64,000 nucleotides of DNA from Nostocales cyanobacterium HT-58-2 (GTDB taxonomy: Bacteria; Cyanobacteriota; Cyanobacteriia; Cyanobacteriales; Nostocaceae). The first letter of the stretch is position 1; every line of letters starts with the position of its first letter. A program made the translations under genes and the position numbers. The stretch lies in contig CP019636.1 of assembly GCA_002163975.1 (NCBI GenBank), forward strand, positions 620,001 through 684,000. Direction: 5' to 3'. Shown in pieces: positions 1-9,800 of the stretch. The notes under the pieces were generated by a model, which saw only the letters and a program-made list of their open reading frames with translations, was not told the origin of the DNA and did not search any database.

Positions 1-28
1 TTGTGGGCAAAAAATAGGTAGCAAGGGT

Positions 29-68
29 AGTCATTAGTCATTTGTTCAAATTCTCATGACTAATGACT
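29..68. repeat. 13-bp inverted repeat upstream of wzc
   Basis: Positions 29-41 and 56-68 are perfect reverse complements (agtcattagtcat), separated by 14 nt. The repeat ends two bases before the ATG at 70, so that ATG lies at the edge of a repeat and not behind a ribosome binding site. It could be a small dispersed repeat or a 5' leader hairpin. Confidence 0.6.
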
Positions 69-99
69 CATGAGTGAAGAAACAAGAGGGATATATGTG

Positions 100-2280
100 A
101 TGGAAAAACGAATATCAAATGTACTAGCAGTACTCAAGCGGCGAAGTGCTCCGGCGATCGCCGCCTTTGCTGCTGTCATTGGTGGAGCGATCGCATACCT
201 TGCAGTTACCCCAAGTAAGTATGAAGCATACGCGCGGCTGATGCTGGACGACAAAAGGGTGAGTGTTTCCGAATTAGGTCGTGATTTGACCCAAGTATCT
301 TCAAACTCACCAGGAAATAGTCCGTTAGCTGACCAAGCAGAACTCATCAAGTCGCAACGTGTTCTGGAACGAGCTATTGCAATTGCTTTTCCTCAAATCA
401 AAGGGAATTTATCTCAAAGCCCGGTATCAACTGCAGAACTCAGTCACAATTTAAAAGTCAAAATTGTCCCAGCAACGAATATTCTTGAGCTAAACTATCA
501 ATCTAAAAATCCTCAACTGGCTGCTCAGTTACTCAATGCCATTTCTCAAGCGATGGTTGAGGACAATACTAAGTCCATTAATTCTGAGGCTACCAAAGTC
601 AAGGAATTTTTGGAAGAAAAACAAGTTCCCGAGGCTGATAAACAGCTCAGACAAGCTGAAGCGCAAGAAAACAAATACAGACAACTCAGCGGAATTGTCT
701 CCCTTGAAGAGCAAACAAAAAGCTTAGTGCAGAGTATAGCGACTGTGGAAGACCAAGAGCGGACTCTATCTGCTCAACTGCAAGAGATAAAAGCGCGTGA
801 TGTATCCTTGCGGCAAATTACCAACACCGAAAACCTGAACAATGCTTATTCATCCGTTCGCAGTGGACAAGACGAAGAAATCAAGAAGTTGCGGGCTAAG
901 TTATCAGAATTAGAAAATAAGATCATCGAAGCCCGTTTGCGCTTTACAGAAGAGCATCCAAATGTAAGGAATTTGGTTGGAGAACGGGACGCTCTACGTG
1001 CTATTTACTCAGAACAACTTGCGCGCGTGTCCTCTGAAAATCAAAACGCCTCTGCAAAGAATTTCGCTGGTGATCAACTCAGTCAAGATTTGAACTCCAA
1101 ATTTATCGTCAACAGGATAGAAGAATCTGCAGTTAATGACAGGCTGAAACTTTTGCAGACTAAAAAAGTCAACCTCCAGGCTCGCCTTGCACAACTCCCC
1201 ATTAAACAGCAAACGCTGACTGTACTGACTCGTAAACGGGAAGAAGCCGCCGCGTCTTTGAAGTTCCTACAAAGCAAACTTGAGGAAGCACGGCTTACAG
1301 AAGCACAAAAGGTCAGCAACATCCGCGTGATCGAAAATGCAGTCGCACCATCATCTCCATCTGAGCCGAAACAGAAAGTCATATTAGCACTTGCTTCGGT
1401 GTTTGGAAGTGTCCTAGCCGTTGGGGTTGTGTTGCTTTTGGAGCTCATGGATAATACATTGCGCGATGCAACCGAAGCCGAAGAACTGCTGCAGTTACCA
1501 TTGCTAGGAGTTTTACCACGTTTACCTGCTAAGACGCTTGTTCTCAAGCCAGCTAATCAATTTCTAGATAATATTAGCTTGGTTGAGCCTTACCGCACGC
1601 TCTTCAAAACCTTGGAGTTTCGTAGTCGTGAACAATTGCGGCTGATTGTTGTCAGTAGTACCATCTCTGGAGAGGGGAAATCTGTAGTGGCATCACACCT
1701 TGCCGCTGTTGCAGCTATGCTATCTTGGCGGACATTGGTTATTGATGCAGATTTACGAAAACCTGTCCAACACACACTGTTTCACTTAGCTCCCAAGTTA
1801 GGAATCACGGATGTTTTAGAAGGCAACATATCCTTACTAGATGCCGTGCAGCCAACAGATATAGAGAACTTAGATGTGTTGACTTGTGGCCAACTGCACG
1901 GACGTCCCTCGCAATTGCTAGAGTCAATAGAGATGAAGTCTTTGATAGCAGAAGCTTCTGAAAACTATGACTTAGTTATTATAGATACTCCGCCACTAAG
2001 TGCTTGTGCTGATGCTTCAACATTGGCTCAACAGAGTGATGGAGTTGTGTTAGTAACGCGTCCTAGCTTCACCGACAAGGAAATTCTTTCAAGATGTGTA
2101 TGGGAATTAACACAAAATCGGATACCCATACTGGGAGTAGTGGTGAATGGGATGGCAAATCTGACACAAAAGTATTACCGTTATCCTATTCATGGTTCCC
2201 AGCCCCGACTACCCAAGTCTCAGAAGCAATTAATGGGTGTCAGTCAGAATGCTAAAAATTCTCCGAACGGTGTGAAGTAG
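100..2280 (+). CDS. Wzc-type polysaccharide co-polymerase / tyrosine autokinase
   Basis: Inner-membrane protein expected to control chain length and export of a Wzy-made polysaccharide, with a cytoplasmic BY-kinase domain. An N-terminal Wzz segment has TM1 near residues 20-40, then a long periplasmic coiled coil rich in E, Q, K and R, and TM2 near residues 440-460 after a Pro-rich stretch (APSSPSEPKQK). The kinase domain follows, with Walker A SGEGKS near residue 520, Walker A' (LVIDADLRKP) and Walker B (LVIIDTPP) near 624. The tail has only one small Tyr cluster (YYRY). ATG at 100 is preferred over ATG at 70 because GAGGGA sits just upstream, whereas 70 adjoins an inverted repeat. First gene of the operon running to 9646. 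Family assignment is firm; the polymer made is unknown. Confidence 0.9.
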   Translation: MEKRISNVLAVLKRRSAPAIAAFAAVIGGAIAYLAVTPSKYEAYARLMLDDKRVSVSELGRDLTQVSSNSPGNSPLADQAELIKSQRVLERAIAIAFPQIKGNLSQSPVSTAELSHNLKVKIVPATNILELNYQSKNPQLAAQLLNAISQAMVEDNTKSINSEATKVKEFLEEKQVPEADKQLRQAEAQENKYRQLSGIVSLEEQTKSLVQSIATVEDQERTLSAQLQEIKARDVSLRQITNTENLNNAYSSVRSGQDEEIKKLRAKLSELENKIIEARLRFTEEHPNVRNLVGERDALRAIYSEQLARVSSENQNASAKNFAGDQLSQDLNSKFIVNRIEESAVNDRLKLLQTKKVNLQARLAQLPIKQQTLTVLTRKREEAAASLKFLQSKLEEARLTEAQKVSNIRVIENAVAPSSPSEPKQKVILALASVFGSVLAVGVVLLLELMDNTLRDATEAEELLQLPLLGVLPRLPAKTLVLKPANQFLDNISLVEPYRTLFKTLEFRSREQLRLIVVSSTISGEGKSVVASHLAAVAAMLSWRTLVIDADLRKPVQHTLFHLAPKLGITDVLEGNISLLDAVQPTDIENLDVLTCGQLHGRPSQLLESIEMKSLIAEASENYDLVIIDTPPLSACADASTLAQQSDGVVLVTRPSFTDKEILSRCVWELTQNRIPILGVVVNGMANLTQKYYRYPIHGSQPRLPKSQKQLMGVSQNAKNSPNGVK

Positions 2281-2296
2281 AGGTAACGAGGTAACA

Positions 2297-3766
2297 ATGT
2301 TGACCAAACAACGCTCAAGTCATTCTTCGCGTCTGGGACTCTTCATTGGGTTCGCAGGTGTGGGGGTTGGTCTAGCGACAGGGTTTTTGATAGGAAGTAC
2401 CAAACCTATCTACTTGGGCTTGGCTTTGGGTGCAATACCATTTCTTTTTTACTTCTTTACCAAGTTTGAACAAGCTGTTCTCGGACTTTTAGTCTTGCGT
2501 ACCTCTCTAGACCCTTTCTCTGGTCAGCAAATACCAGCAATGTTTGCTATTGGGCTAGACGTTTTAACTTTACTTTATGTAATAGTTATGTTGTTTAGAG
2601 GGCAAAATGTACGCACCGACCGCTTTTGGTGGTTCTTTGCAGGTTGGGTCATGCTACAGGGCTTATGGGTGGTACTCCTGCCCTTGGGAGGGTTGGGATT
2701 TGGTGCTGGGTATTTATCAGACAGCATTCGCGAGTGGATTCGTCTTTTTTCATGGCTGATGGTCTATCTATTGGTGATGCAGCTAAAAGACCGCATCCCT
2801 CCTCAGAGGGTAATATCTGTACTGTTCTTAGCTCTTGTACCACCACTTATAGTTGGGTTGATGCAGATGTTTATACCTTCAGTCTTACCTCCTATGCTGT
2901 CGGCACATAACTATGATGCAGGCTCACTGACATCTGAAGGTTTTCGTATTCGAGGGACGATTGGTCATCCTAATGGCTTTGTCACCTTGCTGTTACTATT
3001 TATTGGTTTAACTTGGTGGAAAATCAAGCAATCAAGACAAAGTTTGCTTTGGTTATTGTTGCTTGGCTTACTCGCATTTTTTTATGTCAGCACCAAGGCA
3101 TTATTTGGCTTGATGATGATTGCGACCTTTGTTGTGGTTTTGGTTGCTCCAAGATTAAGCCCAGTTAACCTTATCGGTGGGATTTTATTTGTGGTGCTTG
3201 TCCTGGGACTATTTGCCAGTTCCGAGTTTGGACGAGAACGTCTTGGCTCGCTTGCCAACACACCCCTACTCAATCCAGATATTGATGTATCACGGGCTAT
3301 TCTACTTTCCCAGAGTGACAATAACAGTTTCAACTGGCGAATTTCCCAATGGTATACATTAATCAATGCATGGCGTCAGTATCCTTTTTTGGGTTACGGT
3401 TTGGGATTAAGTACAAATATACCCACTAATGGTTTACTTCCTCACAATGATTACGTCCGGGCTTTGGTAGAAGGCGGGATTTTTGGTCTGCTAACTTTTT
3501 TGGGGTTTCTTGTGGCTCAGGGTGTGCGTCTTGTCCAGCTGATGCTATGGGCACCTCCGGGAAGCGCTCAACGTGACTTATGTTCAATTATGTTCGCTCT
3601 TTTTTTAGCTATCCCTGTTGGGATGATAACGGAAAATATCTGGAGTCATACAACTCTATTTTTTTATTGGTTGACTCTGATGGCGATCGCTGGGTGGAAC
3701 TGGAATGAACAGCCTGTAGAGAGTCACACTAGTGTATCAGTCAGTCCTCCAAGACGTTTTTATTGA
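2297..3766 (+). CDS. Wzy-like O-antigen polymerase/ligase family membrane protein
   Basis: Polytopic protein of 489 aa, about twelve hydrophobic segments, with a large periplasmic loop near residues 310-380 that contains a conserved-looking YPFLGYGLG...PHNDYVRALVEGG stretch. That motif is typical of the Wzy_C/O-antigen ligase family, which joins lipid-linked repeat units at the periplasmic face. It follows wzc by 16 bp, with GAGG before the ATG, so the two are probably co-transcribed. It differs in sequence from the second Wzy-like protein at 37721-39190. Polymerase and ligase cannot be separated by sequence alone; the wzc and wzx neighbours favour polymerase. Confidence 0.85.
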   Translation: MLTKQRSSHSSRLGLFIGFAGVGVGLATGFLIGSTKPIYLGLALGAIPFLFYFFTKFEQAVLGLLVLRTSLDPFSGQQIPAMFAIGLDVLTLLYVIVMLFRGQNVRTDRFWWFFAGWVMLQGLWVVLLPLGGLGFGAGYLSDSIREWIRLFSWLMVYLLVMQLKDRIPPQRVISVLFLALVPPLIVGLMQMFIPSVLPPMLSAHNYDAGSLTSEGFRIRGTIGHPNGFVTLLLLFIGLTWWKIKQSRQSLLWLLLLGLLAFFYVSTKALFGLMMIATFVVVLVAPRLSPVNLIGGILFVVLVLGLFASSEFGRERLGSLANTPLLNPDIDVSRAILLSQSDNNSFNWRISQWYTLINAWRQYPFLGYGLGLSTNIPTNGLLPHNDYVRALVEGGIFGLLTFLGFLVAQGVRLVQLMLWAPPGSAQRDLCSIMFALFLAIPVGMITENIWSHTTLFFYWLTLMAIAGWNWNEQPVESHTSVSVSPPRRFY

Positions 3767-3790
3767 TTAGAGCAATTTTAGTTCAAGTTT

Positions 3791-4852
3791 ATGTCATCCA
3801 AAAGACTAAATCTCATTCAGGTTTTTCGAGGATTGGCAGCAGTACTCGTAGTACTTGCCCACACAGACCTCATATTTAATCAAAATTTAGGTCAAGATTT
3901 TTTCTTTAAAATATTCAATTTTGGGGGTTCAGGAGTTGATTTTTTCTTTGTTTTAAGCGGTTTCATTATGTTTTATATTCATCAAAAGGATATTGGTCAT
4001 CAAAATAAACTAGGAACATTTTTATTCAAACGATTCACACGTGTTTATCCACTTTATTGGGTCATCTTAACGAGTAAAATTTTTGCATCTTTCTTATTTG
4101 CTTATAGTCCAGATACCAACAACCGTGGTATTGGGGAGTTTATTAAAGCTTTTTTACTCTTTCCCCAAGACAGAGAAATTCTTTCATCAAGCTTTCTTGG
4201 CGTCAGTTGGACACTCAGCTTTGAAATTTTCTTTTACCTTTTGTTTGGGTTGTTAATTTGGTTGAAACCTAAATTCTCTTTTCCTCTCATTACAACTTGG
4301 TTGATAGGAGTCTTGCTCCATTTTATCGGGTTCATCAAATTGCCTCAAGACAATTTATTACTTAAATTTATTTTTTCTGAGTACAATCTTGAATTTGTGC
4401 TTGGTTGTTTAGCTGCTTATACGTTATTAAACCGAAAAATAAATTATGGAATACAATTCATTTATTTAGGTCTTTTCTTATATACTTTATCTGCTATTAA
4501 TTATTATTACAAAATTATACAAATTTCATCTGTTATTTCATTTGGTATTGCTTGTACGCTACTTGTTCTTGGTGCTTCCTCTTTGGAACTTAGAAAAAGT
4601 CTTAATGTACCAAATGTTCTTTTATTCATAGGAAATGCATCATACTCAATTTATTTAGCACATGGTTTTTTTATTAATCATATGACAAAAATTTTGAATA
4701 AATTACAACTTGATATTTTTCAAAATCTTGTCGTATTAAATGTTTTCGGATTTATCATTGCCATCATAGCTATCATTTGTGGGTGCATTGTCTATTCATA
4801 TCTGGAAAAACCGTTACTGACATTTTTCAAACCAAAAGCGGTGACAACCTAG
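3791..4852 (+). CDS. Acyltransferase 3 (OafA-like) membrane protein
   Basis: Integral membrane O-acyltransferase, 353 aa with about ten TM segments. It begins RLNLIQVFRGLAAVLVVLAH, the usual start of acyltransferase-3 proteins: the catalytic His is in the first TM and an R follows the QVF motif. GVDFFFVLSGFIMFY near residue 55 and an FTRVYPLYW motif near 82 also fit. Members transfer acetyl or other acyl groups to exported sugars. It sits between the polymerase and the glycosyltransferases, so it probably decorates this locus' polysaccharide. Its coding sequence is more AT-rich than its neighbours, which may mean separate acquisition. Acyl donor and acceptor are unknown. Confidence 0.88.
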   Translation: MSSKRLNLIQVFRGLAAVLVVLAHTDLIFNQNLGQDFFFKIFNFGGSGVDFFFVLSGFIMFYIHQKDIGHQNKLGTFLFKRFTRVYPLYWVILTSKIFASFLFAYSPDTNNRGIGEFIKAFLLFPQDREILSSSFLGVSWTLSFEIFFYLLFGLLIWLKPKFSFPLITTWLIGVLLHFIGFIKLPQDNLLLKFIFSEYNLEFVLGCLAAYTLLNRKINYGIQFIYLGLFLYTLSAINYYYKIIQISSVISFGIACTLLVLGASSLELRKSLNVPNVLLFIGNASYSIYLAHGFFINHMTKILNKLQLDIFQNLVVLNVFGFIIAIIAIICGCIVYSYLEKPLLTFFKPKAVTT

Positions 4853-4898
4853 CTGAAATTTGTTCCCTAATTTTCTTTGCCTATGGAGTAGTTCAAGA

Positions 4899-6116
4899 AT
4901 GACCCAACAAATTATTAGCTCCAGCAATAACACCCAATTGAAGACCAGAGGTGAACAACCCTACCGAATTGTTCTAGTTCATCCCAGCGCCGGAGTGAAC
5001 TGGAGTGGTGGAGCAGAGATCATGGCAATTGAGCTTGCCCGCCGCCTCAGTTCCTACTTTGAAGTAGAATTGCTTAGTGGCGCTGCGTGTGGCTCCTTTA
5101 GTTACCCCATTCGATGTATTCCCCGTTCCCATGCTTATCATGCTGTGCGTCACCCTTTGATTGCTCCACTGGTGCGTGGTTTCTCAAATCCTGAGATTGT
5201 TGTGGAACACCTAACCAGTTTCTTCCCCTGCTTGCTCCGTTTGCTCACTCATCGGGCTGATCTCATCTTTCCCCACAATGATTATGCTGGCTTAGCTATG
5301 GCTGCTAGTGTGAGAGCGATCGCAGGGACGCCGATTCTTTTTACGGAACACAATAGCCTCATGGGCAAGGGAGACAATGGTTCGGTACAACAAAATGGGA
5401 AATGCTTGCAGCGTAATCTTCGGTTTCGTCCAGATCGGCTCGTAGTGTTCGATGAAGCCACAGCGACGTTTGCCCATACTTTCAAACCAACACAAGCAAT
5501 CAGTGTGATTCCCAATGGTGTGAATCTTGAGCAATTTACTCCAGAAGGTGTCCAGCTGGATCTGGATTTGCCTAAACCAGTGGTTTTATGCGTTGCGTCG
5601 TTGAACCGTAAGAATCAAAAGCGAGTTGAACTGGCTATTCAAGCTGTGTCTCGCCTCAGTGAAGTGAGTCTTTTGGTGTGTGGAGATGGTCCCGATCGCG
5701 CATATTTTCAATCATTAGGTTACCAGTTGTTGGGAGAAAATCGGTTTGCTATTCGCACCTTGCCATTTGATCGGATGCCTGAAGTTTACCGCAGTGTAGA
5801 TGCTTTTACGCTCCCTTCCATTCACGAACCATTTGGGCTTGTCTACTTAGAAGCAATGTCAAGCGGTTTGCCAGTTGTCGCTTCTGACGATGAAATGCGG
5901 CGATATATTGTCGGTGATGGTGGTATTCTGTGTGATGTTACCAATCTAGATATTTACGCAACTGCCATCACCGAAGCACTCAGGGGTAACTGGAGTGAAC
6001 GTGCTAGACACAATGCTGCCCGCTTTAGTTGGGATGCGATAACACTGCGCTACCGCGATGTGATTTTAGACACGATTTTGCAGTCCAAGAAAGAATTACC
6101 TTTGCAAACTGATTAG
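4899..6116 (+). CDS. GT4 family glycosyltransferase
   Basis: Cytoplasmic retaining glycosyltransferase of the GT-B fold. The N-terminal domain carries HPSAGVNWSGGAEIMAIELA, a GG-type motif for the acceptor domain. The C-terminal domain has IPNGVNLEQF, then VVLCVASLNRKNQKR, and the E-x7-E nucleotide-sugar motif HEPFGLVYLEAMSSGLPVV. ATG at 4899 is chosen because GGAG lies about ten bases before it; a longer reading from TTG at 4860 would add 13 residues that resemble no family N-terminus. It lies 46 bp after the acyltransferase and 17 bp before the next gene. Donor sugar cannot be told from sequence. Confidence 0.88.
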   Translation: MTQQIISSSNNTQLKTRGEQPYRIVLVHPSAGVNWSGGAEIMAIELARRLSSYFEVELLSGAACGSFSYPIRCIPRSHAYHAVRHPLIAPLVRGFSNPEIVVEHLTSFFPCLLRLLTHRADLIFPHNDYAGLAMAASVRAIAGTPILFTEHNSLMGKGDNGSVQQNGKCLQRNLRFRPDRLVVFDEATATFAHTFKPTQAISVIPNGVNLEQFTPEGVQLDLDLPKPVVLCVASLNRKNQKRVELAIQAVSRLSEVSLLVCGDGPDRAYFQSLGYQLLGENRFAIRTLPFDRMPEVYRSVDAFTLPSIHEPFGLVYLEAMSSGLPVVASDDEMRRYIVGDGGILCDVTNLDIYATAITEALRGNWSERARHNAARFSWDAITLRYRDVILDTILQSKKELPLQTD

Positions 6117-6133
6117 ATACAGGGGAGTTTCAT

Positions 6134-7096
6134 ATGCCAAAAGTTTCTGTCATTATCCCAGCCTACAATGCTATGCCTTATTTAAAAGAAGCTGTGGAGA
6201 GTGCTCTCAAGCAGACATTGACAGATTTTGAAGTGTTAATTGTCGATGATGGTAGTTCTGATGGAACTGTGGAATGGGTGTCGCAAATCAAAGATCCACG
6301 TGTTCGACTGATTTCGCAGCAAAACCAAGGTTCATCTGGAGCACGTAACACAGGAATAACTGCAGCTCAAGGAGAATACATCGCACTTTTAGATGCTGAT
6401 GATATTTGGGAACCAACCAAACTCGAAAAGCAAGTACGTTACTTGGAAGAAAACCCAGCAGTCGGTTTGGTGGACACTTGGACAGTTTTAATTGATCAGC
6501 AAGGCAAGTCTACAGGGAGAGTGGTTGTTTCCTATGCAGAAGGAGACGATGTGTGGAAGCAACTTGTCCAGTTTAAAACAGTTTGCTGTTGTGACAGTAC
6601 ACCTTTGATTCGGCGCAGTTGTTTTGAAAAGGTAGGGTTATTTAACCAAGAATTACCGTTTCTTGAAGATTTAGATATGTGGATTCGCCTTGCTTCTGAC
6701 TATCGCTTTGCAGCCATCAAAGAACCCTTGGTTCGATATCGTCAGCATCCAGGTAGTAAGTCCACAAATTGCCAAGGAACTTTGGAAGCTTTTCGGACAA
6801 TTATCGAGAAAGCTTTTGAGTCTGTTCCTGCAGAATTATTCCCTTTAAGAGAGAGAGGATATGGTCGTATTAATCTCTACTTAGCGTGGAGAGCGATTAA
6901 CAATAAAGATTACGACCAAGCTATCAATTTTAATCATCAAGCCCTTGCTCACTATCCGCAACTTATTTTTTCTTGGGACTTCATCCGCCAAACGATCGCT
7001 TTGACACTCTTGAAAAAATTTGGTCATCAAACCTACAACAAAGCAAGAATACTTGTTCAATCTCTGCGGAGAGGCACATCTATTCAGCAGTCTTGA
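6134..7096 (+). CDS. GT2 family glycosyltransferase (copy 1)
   Basis: Inverting GT-A glycosyltransferase, 320 aa. VSVIIPAYNAM is at residues 4-14, VDDGSSDGT near 37-45 and LDADD near 91-95 (the DxD metal/nucleotide site). No strong TM segment, so it is cytoplasmic or peripheral. A good ribosome site (GGGGAG) precedes the ATG. It is clearly paralogous to the next gene over nearly its whole length, including the FEVLI-DDGSSDG block and the DADDIWEPTKLEKQ block. It should add one residue to the repeat unit of this operon. Donor and linkage are unknown. Confidence 0.88.
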   Translation: MPKVSVIIPAYNAMPYLKEAVESALKQTLTDFEVLIVDDGSSDGTVEWVSQIKDPRVRLISQQNQGSSGARNTGITAAQGEYIALLDADDIWEPTKLEKQVRYLEENPAVGLVDTWTVLIDQQGKSTGRVVVSYAEGDDVWKQLVQFKTVCCCDSTPLIRRSCFEKVGLFNQELPFLEDLDMWIRLASDYRFAAIKEPLVRYRQHPGSKSTNCQGTLEAFRTIIEKAFESVPAELFPLRERGYGRINLYLAWRAINNKDYDQAINFNHQALAHYPQLIFSWDFIRQTIALTLLKKFGHQTYNKARILVQSLRRGTSIQQS

Positions 7097-7193
7097 TGTT
7101 TGATTTGATGTTTAAGCATTAAGTTCTGAGGAATTTTATATAACTTTTTTCGATTTTACTCAGTACTGGTTTAGTAACACAACCTATCATTGC

Positions 7194-8171
7194 ATGGAAA
7201 AAGCACAGACTATGCCCAAAGTGACTGTTATTATTCCGGCATATAATGCCATGAAATATCTCCCAGAAACAGTGGAGAGTGTGCTCAAGCAAACACTGAC
7301 AGATTTTGAAGTACTGATTATTAATGATGGCAGTTCTGATGGAATTGTTGAATGGGCTTCTCAAGTCACAGATCCGCGTGTCAGGTTGATTTCCCAAGAA
7401 AATCAAGGCACAGCTGCGGCACGAAACAACGGGATTGTTCAATCTAAAGGCGAATACATTGCCTTTTTAGATGCTGATGATATTTGGGAACCAACTAAGT
7501 TAGAAAAACAAGCGCAATGTTTAGATAATAATTCCTTGGTGGGTTTGGTAGACACTTGGACAGCTTTTATAGATGAGAATAGCGAGCTGACAGGCTTAGT
7601 CATGAGGAACGATACAGAGGGCGATGTCTACAAGAAAGTTGTGGAATCATGTGACAGCCCTGTTTGCTGTGGAAGTTCACCTATGATACGTCGTTCTTGT
7701 TTTGACACCTTGGGTTTGTTTGACCGGGAGAGCTACATTGAAGATGTGGATATGTGGATACGTATTGCTACTCGCTATCACTATGGAGTAGTCAAAGAAC
7801 CTTTAGTGAAATATCGTATGCACCCAAACAACAAATCAAAAGATTGCCAATCAATGTTGAGAGGTTTTCGTCAGTTAATTGAGAAAACTTATCGTTCTTT
7901 ACCGACAGAGATTTTATATCTTAGATCTCGAAGTTATGGTCGATTGTATGTTTTTCTAGCCTGGAGATCCATAGATACTCAAGATTATAAACAGGCGTTT
8001 CATTATAGTAAGCAAGCGATCGCACTGTACCCTCAACTCCTTTTGCGTCCGTGGTTTATTCGCTTAAATATCGCGATCGCGGTGCTTTGGATACTAGGAC
8101 CTGATGGATACGAGAGAATACGGTCTTTTAATCGTGGCTTACGCCGACGCTTATTTGCTCGTGCAACATAA
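7194..8171 (+). CDS. GT2 family glycosyltransferase (copy 2)
   Basis: Paralogue of the preceding gene with the same architecture: PKVTVIIPAYNAM near the start, NDGSSDG, and DADDIWEPTKLEKQ at the DxD site. The two differ most in the acceptor-side half, so they may add different sugars or act on different acceptors. The ATG at 7194 and an internal ATG at 7212 are both possible; the second gives an N-terminus matching copy 1 exactly (MPKV). Neither has a strong ribosome site. The 97-bp gap after copy 1 is AT-rich. A tandem duplication within the operon is the simplest reading. Confidence 0.87.
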   Translation: MEKAQTMPKVTVIIPAYNAMKYLPETVESVLKQTLTDFEVLIINDGSSDGIVEWASQVTDPRVRLISQENQGTAAARNNGIVQSKGEYIAFLDADDIWEPTKLEKQAQCLDNNSLVGLVDTWTAFIDENSELTGLVMRNDTEGDVYKKVVESCDSPVCCGSSPMIRRSCFDTLGLFDRESYIEDVDMWIRIATRYHYGVVKEPLVKYRMHPNNKSKDCQSMLRGFRQLIEKTYRSLPTEILYLRSRSYGRLYVFLAWRSIDTQDYKQAFHYSKQAIALYPQLLLRPWFIRLNIAIAVLWILGPDGYERIRSFNRGLRRRLFARAT

Positions 8172-8260
8172 TAAAGAAAGAACTCAGGAGCCAGATTTTC
8201 TGGATATTCTGAGTTGTCAATTCTCCACAAAAGTAAAACTCATTCATTCTTGGAGTCGTC

Positions 8261-9646
8261 GTGGGATTGCGTAGTAAAGTCATCAAGGGCGGAGCCTTGA
8301 TGGTAATACGCCAAGCTTTGGGTATGTTACTCAGCTTAATTGGTGTATTATTCATCACCAGAGTCATCGGACCAACTGAGTACGGACTTTATGGAGTGGG
8401 TTATGGAATTGTAAGCTTTCTCGGCGGTTTAGGTATATGGGGATTGGATGTTTATCTACTACGCAAAACATCCAATCCAGATCAACAGGATTATGACCAA
8501 GTCTTTACCTTATTGCTATGTATTAGTAGTACTTTTACACTCATTCTTGTCGTGGGGCAACAGATTATTGCCCAGATGCTCAAACTTCCACAAGTCGCAC
8601 CAATCATAGCAGTCTTGGGTTTGACGTTACCACTTTCTCTATTAAATTTGCCCTTTACAATCAAACTAGATCGGGATTTAAATTTTCAGCGTGTTGCCTA
8701 TATTGAGTTAATTAGCCAACTTAGCTACTACGTGATAGCACTACCCTTGGCACATCAAGGCGCTGGTGCTTGGGCACCTGTAGGTGGTTTGTGGCTGCAG
8801 CAAATCACTATGGTTTTGCTAACTTTCTTCAGTACCAATCTGCGCCCGCGTTTATGCTGGAATCCCAGTTTAATTCGAGAAATGTTAGGGTATGGTTTGA
8901 GTTACTCTAGTTCGACTTGGGTTTGGCAATTGCGATCGCTCGTCAATCCAGTCATTGTCGGACGTTTTGCTGGAGCTGAAGCTGTTGGTTTTGTGGCTTT
9001 AGCGATTCGCTTAGCAGAAATGCTTGCCTTTGCTAAGTCAGTGACTTGGCGTTTGGCTATGGCTGCACTCGCGAAATTGGAAAATGATCCATTTCGCCTA
9101 CGCAAGAGTATTGAAGAGGGAATGCGTCTACAAGCACTCGCTGTTGGTTTGCCAATGGCTGCTTTTGCAATAGCAGCGCCTGTTGTATTACCACTGGTTT
9201 TTGGTAAAGATTGGACTCCTGTACTGCATATCTTTCCGTTAATTGCAATTGGCTATATTTCCAATTCGATTTTTAATTTACATTCCTCAGTCCTCTATCT
9301 TTTGGGTAAAAATCTTCTAGTAACTTGGTTTCATGCAGCACACATAGCACTTTTTGCAGGCAGTGCCTTTTTGCTGGTTCCGTACTTAGGGTTGGTGGGT
9401 TATGGCTGGGCTGAGATATGTGCGTTAGCGAGTTATATAGTCATTCATATATACACGGCAAAACAGATAGGTAGTCCTAATTACACGGTAGCTCTTGGTT
9501 GGTTTACTATATCGGTTGCTGTTCTGATTTTAAGTACAGTCAACGAAGTTGTCCGTTACCTGTCTTTTGCGTTGCTATTGCTCCCACTGCTCTCAACTAA
9601 AGAGAGAAACAACTTAATTGGGTATTTCCACATCTTGAAATCCTAA
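8261..9646 (+). CDS. Wzx-type oligosaccharide flippase
   Basis: Membrane protein of 461 aa with about twelve to fourteen hydrophobic helices, of the MATE/MOP superfamily. It begins LRSKVIKGGALMVIRQALGMLLSL and has FITRVIGPTEYGLYGVG near residue 30, the standard opening of polysaccharide flippases. It would move the undecaprenyl-linked repeat unit across the inner membrane for Wzy. GTG start with GGAG upstream. The stop codon ends at 9646 and the right end of a TnpB element begins one or two bases later, so the insertion either just missed or slightly altered the C-terminus. Confidence 0.87.
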   Translation: MGLRSKVIKGGALMVIRQALGMLLSLIGVLFITRVIGPTEYGLYGVGYGIVSFLGGLGIWGLDVYLLRKTSNPDQQDYDQVFTLLLCISSTFTLILVVGQQIIAQMLKLPQVAPIIAVLGLTLPLSLLNLPFTIKLDRDLNFQRVAYIELISQLSYYVIALPLAHQGAGAWAPVGGLWLQQITMVLLTFFSTNLRPRLCWNPSLIREMLGYGLSYSSSTWVWQLRSLVNPVIVGRFAGAEAVGFVALAIRLAEMLAFAKSVTWRLAMAALAKLENDPFRLRKSIEEGMRLQALAVGLPMAAFAIAAPVVLPLVFGKDWTPVLHIFPLIAIGYISNSIFNLHSSVLYLLGKNLLVTWFHAAHIALFAGSAFLLVPYLGLVGYGWAEICALASYIVIHIYTAKQIGSPNYTVALGWFTISVAVLILSTVNEVVRYLSFALLLLPLLSTKERNNLIGYFHILKS

Positions 9647-9647
9647 C

Positions 9648-9800
9648 GTGACATCCTCCCGACGCTGACTCTACGAGTACAGGGCGGGCTTCCCAATCTT
9701 GCAATTGGGCTTTCCTGCTTCACGGGTCGTGCCTAGACTTGCGTCCCCGGACGACGAGACCTCCACAGGCAGCTTGACCGTGTGTCCCACGGCTGCAAGA
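9648..9800 (-). ncRNA. Candidate omega/reRNA from the tnpB 3' end
   Basis: In characterised TnpB elements the guide RNA covers the 3' end of tnpB and the right end, and the guide is the adjacent host DNA. Here the same layout would place the scaffold across the hairpin at 9692-9709 and the guide in the reverse complement of the last bases of the flippase gene (below 9648). Position is by analogy only; boundaries are not visible in the sequence. Confidence 0.3.
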
